The notes beneath the pieces are model-generated. The model was not told the DNA's origin. It did no database searches and was given only the letters and a program-made list of their open reading frames with translations. DNA of 64,000 bases from Nocardia miyunensis NBRC 108239 (GTDB lineage Bacteria > Actinomycetota > Actinomycetes > Mycobacteriales > Mycobacteriaceae), in assembly GCF_001613065.1 (NCBI RefSeq), contig NZ_BDBQ01000023.1, forward strand, positions 20,709-84,708, in the 5' to 3' direction. The translations under genes and the position numbers were made by a program. Below are positions 61,994-64,000 of this stretch, piece after piece. How positions within the stretch are numbered: position 1 is the first letter of the stretch; every line of letters starts with the position of its first letter.

Positions 61994-62478
61994 CACACAC
62001 TCCCGTCGTGCTCGAGCCAACTGCGCGGCTCGTAGTCATGGTTGTCTTCGTCATCGATTTCGGTCTGTTCCACCGCGTCCCGGGTGGGCAGACCGAGCAG
62101 GTCAAGGACCTGATCGTTCAGTCCCAGCTGCGCTAGTTCGACGCGCCTGGCCGCACCCGCGCGATCGGCCGCCAGCCGGCACAGTCGCAGCAGGTCCTCG
62201 GCCAGATCCGCGGGGTCGCGGCGAAGCTGGACGGCGTCCACGTGCAACTTCAGCGGCAGGCCGAATTCGGTTGTCGTAACTACGATTTCGCCGTTGCGCA
62301 GGGCGGCCTCGGCGGTCGTGTAGCCGGTGTATCCGTGCTGCGAATCGCCGACGATCGGCGTGGCATCCCGCACTGAGCCGGCGGCATCGGCATCGGGCTC
62401 GTCGACGGGCCCCGAGTACACGCCGGACTCGTGGATCGTCTCGGGGATCGCGGAACCGAAATCCGCTGGCTCAGGCAC
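61990..62478 (-). CDS. Small hypothetical protein in ESX operon
   Basis: 162 residues, acidic, no signal peptide. HGYTGYTTAEAALRNGEIVVTTTEFGLPLKLHV looks like a YbaB-like strand pair, and DPADLAEDLLRLCRLAADRAGAARR like the following helix; the tail ends in DEDNHDYEPRSW. It overlaps espG by eight bases and the large substrate by four, suggesting a chaperone or regulator dedicated to that substrate. The family cannot be named firmly. Confidence 0.7.
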   Translation of the reverse strand: MPEPADFGSAIPETIHESGVYSGPVDEPDADAAGSVRDATPIVGDSQHGYTGYTTAEAALRNGEIVVTTTEFGLPLKLHVDAVQLRRDPADLAEDLLRLCRLAADRAGAARRVELAQLGLNDQVLDLLGLPTRDAVEQTEIDDEDNHDYEPRSWLEHDGSVW

Positions 62479-63256
62479 GTCGCTCGTCCTCCAGCGTTTG
62501 CAGCACGGTGGCTATGTCGGTCGCGATCAGCGCGCGCAGCCGATACGGATCGGCGCCGACCGCGACCGGGTCGGGGGTGTCCGGGATGACGTACCGGCCG
62601 TCGTCGACGAGATCGCGCCAGTAGATGCGTCTGGTGCGAATCCCGCGCGGGCCGAAAATCGAACGGCCCTGGGATATCTCGATGGAACCGAGCACGCGGA
62701 CGGGGGAATTCAGGAAGGCGCCGGCGCGCCGCTCGAGATCCGGGTAGCTGTCGTGCACCTGGGATCGCCCGTACCAATGGTCGGTGTCGCTGTGATCCGG
62801 CGATGCCACCATGGGCGTATCCGGCAGTCGGCCCGGATCGCAGGCGGGCATGGCGCCGACGATCGCACCGGCGAGGCGTTCCGCTTCACCCATCGTGATG
62901 GTGAATCCGCCACTGTGCCACATGGATTCGCCGGGCAGCTGCCGGATGAGCACGGCCGTCGGGCCCTGTCGCGCACCGAGCACGCGCACGCGCGCCATGG
63001 AATCCTCCGGGTGCTCCGGGTCCACGCCGTGCGCCACCACCCGCACGTCCGCGCGCGCGACGCGGCCGAGCGCGTCGTGCAGCGAGCCGTCGTAGCGGTC
63101 TCGCATATCCACCCAGGTCCGGGTGGACAGGCGCGCGTATTCGTCGGCGTAGTGCACCGGCAGCAGGGCACACAGGGGCGAGGGCAGGCGCTCGGCGAAC
63201 AGCCTGTCCCAGGCGATCACCAGTTCGGCGGCGGTGAGATTCCAGGTCAGCGTCAT
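62471..63256 (-). CDS. espG: ESX secretion-associated chaperone EspG (copy 2)
   Basis: 261 residues from ATG 63256 (a GTG just before is equally possible). ELVIAWDRLFAERLPSPL, VRVLGARQGPTAVLIRQLPG, IYWRDLVDDGRYVI and IATDIATVLQTLEDER follow the EspG pattern. It sits between two Ser/Thr-rich substrate genes with overlaps on both sides, separate from copy 1 at 55462. Confidence 0.78.
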   Translation of the reverse strand: MTLTWNLTAAELVIAWDRLFAERLPSPLCALLPVHYADEYARLSTRTWVDMRDRYDGSLHDALGRVARADVRVVAHGVDPEHPEDSMARVRVLGARQGPTAVLIRQLPGESMWHSGGFTITMGEAERLAGAIVGAMPACDPGRLPDTPMVASPDHSDTDHWYGRSQVHDSYPDLERRAGAFLNSPVRVLGSIEISQGRSIFGPRGIRTRRIYWRDLVDDGRYVIPDTPDPVAVGADPYRLRALIATDIATVLQTLEDERRA

Positions 63257-64000
63257 CACTCCACCACCGGGCGGACGCCGCGTTCCATCTCGCCGACCGC
63301 CTCGTCCAGGTAATCGGTGGAGTTGAGCGAATCGGAGTGCTTGCGCTCCTTCTCCTTGGGTTGAGCCCCTCTGGCGCCGCCCATGCCGCCCACCGGCATT
63401 CCGGGTGACTGCTGCTGCGCCAGCCCGGCGCCCGGCGACGTGCCCGCGGCCGTCGTATCGGAACTCGCGGCCAGATTCGACGCCTGGTCGCCGGGGGTGC
63501 CCGCCGTGGCCGCGGACGGGCCGGCGGCCCCGAGGCCACCGAGCCCGCCGCCCAGTCCACCCGGCAGCATGCCCTTGTCCGCATGGGCCTTGCTGCCGGG
63601 GAGACCGGCGGTCGGGGAGGAGTTCGTCGGCGGTTGCGACTTGGCGTTGTTCAGCAGGTTGCTCAATGTGCTCGCGATCGATGAGAACGAGCCCGAACTG
63701 CCCGAGGAACTTCCGGAGCTGCCCGACGAGCTGTCCGAACTGTCCGAGCTGCCGGAGGAACTTCCGGAGCTGCCCGAGGAGCTGTCCGAGGAAGAAGATC
63801 CGCTGGAACTCGAATCCGATCCGCTGCTGCCGCTGCTGGATCCGTTGCTGCCGCTACTCGATTCGCTGCTGCCGCTGCTGCCGCTGCTGCTGGATCCGCT
63901 GCTTCCGCGGGTGGAAGTGCTGTCGCTGTTGGAAGTGCCGCTGCCGCTGGATCCGGCGGCTCCCGTGCTGCTGTATGCCGCTGAGGTCGTGGTGGATCCA
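63256..64000 (-). CDS. Ser/Gly-rich ESX substrate with conserved tail (partial)
   Basis: The frame is open from the stop at 63256 to the window edge at 64000, so only the C-terminal 247 residues are visible. The visible part begins with about 110 residues that are nearly all Ser and Gly with some Asp and Thr. It then has SIASTLSNLLNNAKSQP and a Gly-rich segment (GLGGGLGGLGAAG), and closes MPVGGMGGARGAQPKEKERKH, SDSLNSTDYLDEAVGE and RGVRPVVE. This is the same ending as the 813-residue protein at 59552. A start seen at 63666 inside this frame is not the true N-terminus. Confidence 0.75.
   Translation of the reverse strand, partial: GSTTTSAAYSSTGAAGSSGSGTSNSDSTSTRGSSGSSSSGSSGSSESSSGSNGSSSGSSGSDSSSSGSSSSDSSSGSSGSSSGSSDSSDSSSGSSGSSSGSSGSFSSIASTLSNLLNNAKSQPPTNSSPTAGLPGSKAHADKGMLPGGLGGGLGGLGAAGPSAATAGTPGDQASNLAASSDTTAAGTSPGAGLAQQQSPGMPVGGMGGARGAQPKEKERKHSDSLNSTDYLDEAVGEMERGVRPVVE

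Noticed and set aside
63256..63666. A separate 136-residue gene starting at 63666
   Set aside because: The frame continues open upstream to the window edge with the same Ser/Gly-rich composition, so this is the end of a longer gene.

Overview
The window is high-GC actinobacterial DNA, most likely from Nocardia or a close mycolic-acid relative. The evidence is the set of DtxR/IdeR-type iron boxes, a mycobactin-style IrtA/IrtB exporter/importer pair, SecA2, an ESX-type (type VII) secretion locus with mycosin, EspG and PE/PPE-like genes, and a four-cysteine S14 ribosomal protein. No rRNA, tRNA or CRISPR array was seen.

Layout. 1-8.07 kb: an iron/siderophore region with a substrate-binding lipoprotein (cut by the window edge), an IrtA/IrtB-like ABC pair, a divergent stand-alone siderophore-interacting flavoprotein and a FecCDE-type ABC importer, with three IdeR-box-like sites. 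8.07-15.1 kb: a GntR-controlled operon for 5-oxoproline/glutamate metabolism (pxpABC, an MFS carrier, a DUF1445 D-glutamate cyclase-like protein, a VOC protein, an XRE-cupin regulator). 15.1-21.3 kb: secA2, a second IdeR-box-linked siderophore-interacting protein, and an amylo-alpha-1,6-glucosidase-type enzyme. 21.3-26.4 kb: a type VII polymorphic toxin locus with YbaB-like and EspC-like genes divergent from a 1143-residue toxin and its candidate immunity gene. 26.4-29 kb: a hypothetical gene and an M13 metallopeptidase lipoprotein. 29.2-30.7 kb: rplN-rplX-rplE-rpsN, which ends at a strong hairpin instead of running on into rpsH.

30.7-35.75 kb is an accessory graveyard: a broken large gene, an Rpn-like nuclease, an IS256-type transposase remnant, a Uma2-like nuclease, the C-terminal stump of a type I restriction HsdR, and finally a fused scrap of rplE and rpsN. 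It looks like debris of a mobile or defence island that landed at, or rearranged with, the ribosomal operon. 35.9-40.4 kb holds a PknH-like receptor kinase, a Phd/VapC toxin-antitoxin pair and a divergent SDR/TetR pair with three matching operators.

40.4-64 kb is one large ESX locus, nearly all on the minus strand. The machine operon reads eccB - four glycosyltransferase genes - eccD - mycP - eccC, with eccE divergent from eccB. The substrate side has an Esx pair, two EspG chaperones, PE-like and PPE-like genes, an EspC-like protein and three large Ser/Thr-rich proteins, one cut by the window end. The glycosyltransferase cassette inside the core secretion operon, next to very Ser/Thr-rich candidate substrates, suggests a type VII secretion system coupled to O-glycosylation of its own substrates. 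That is the most novel proposal here and it is an inference from gene order and composition.
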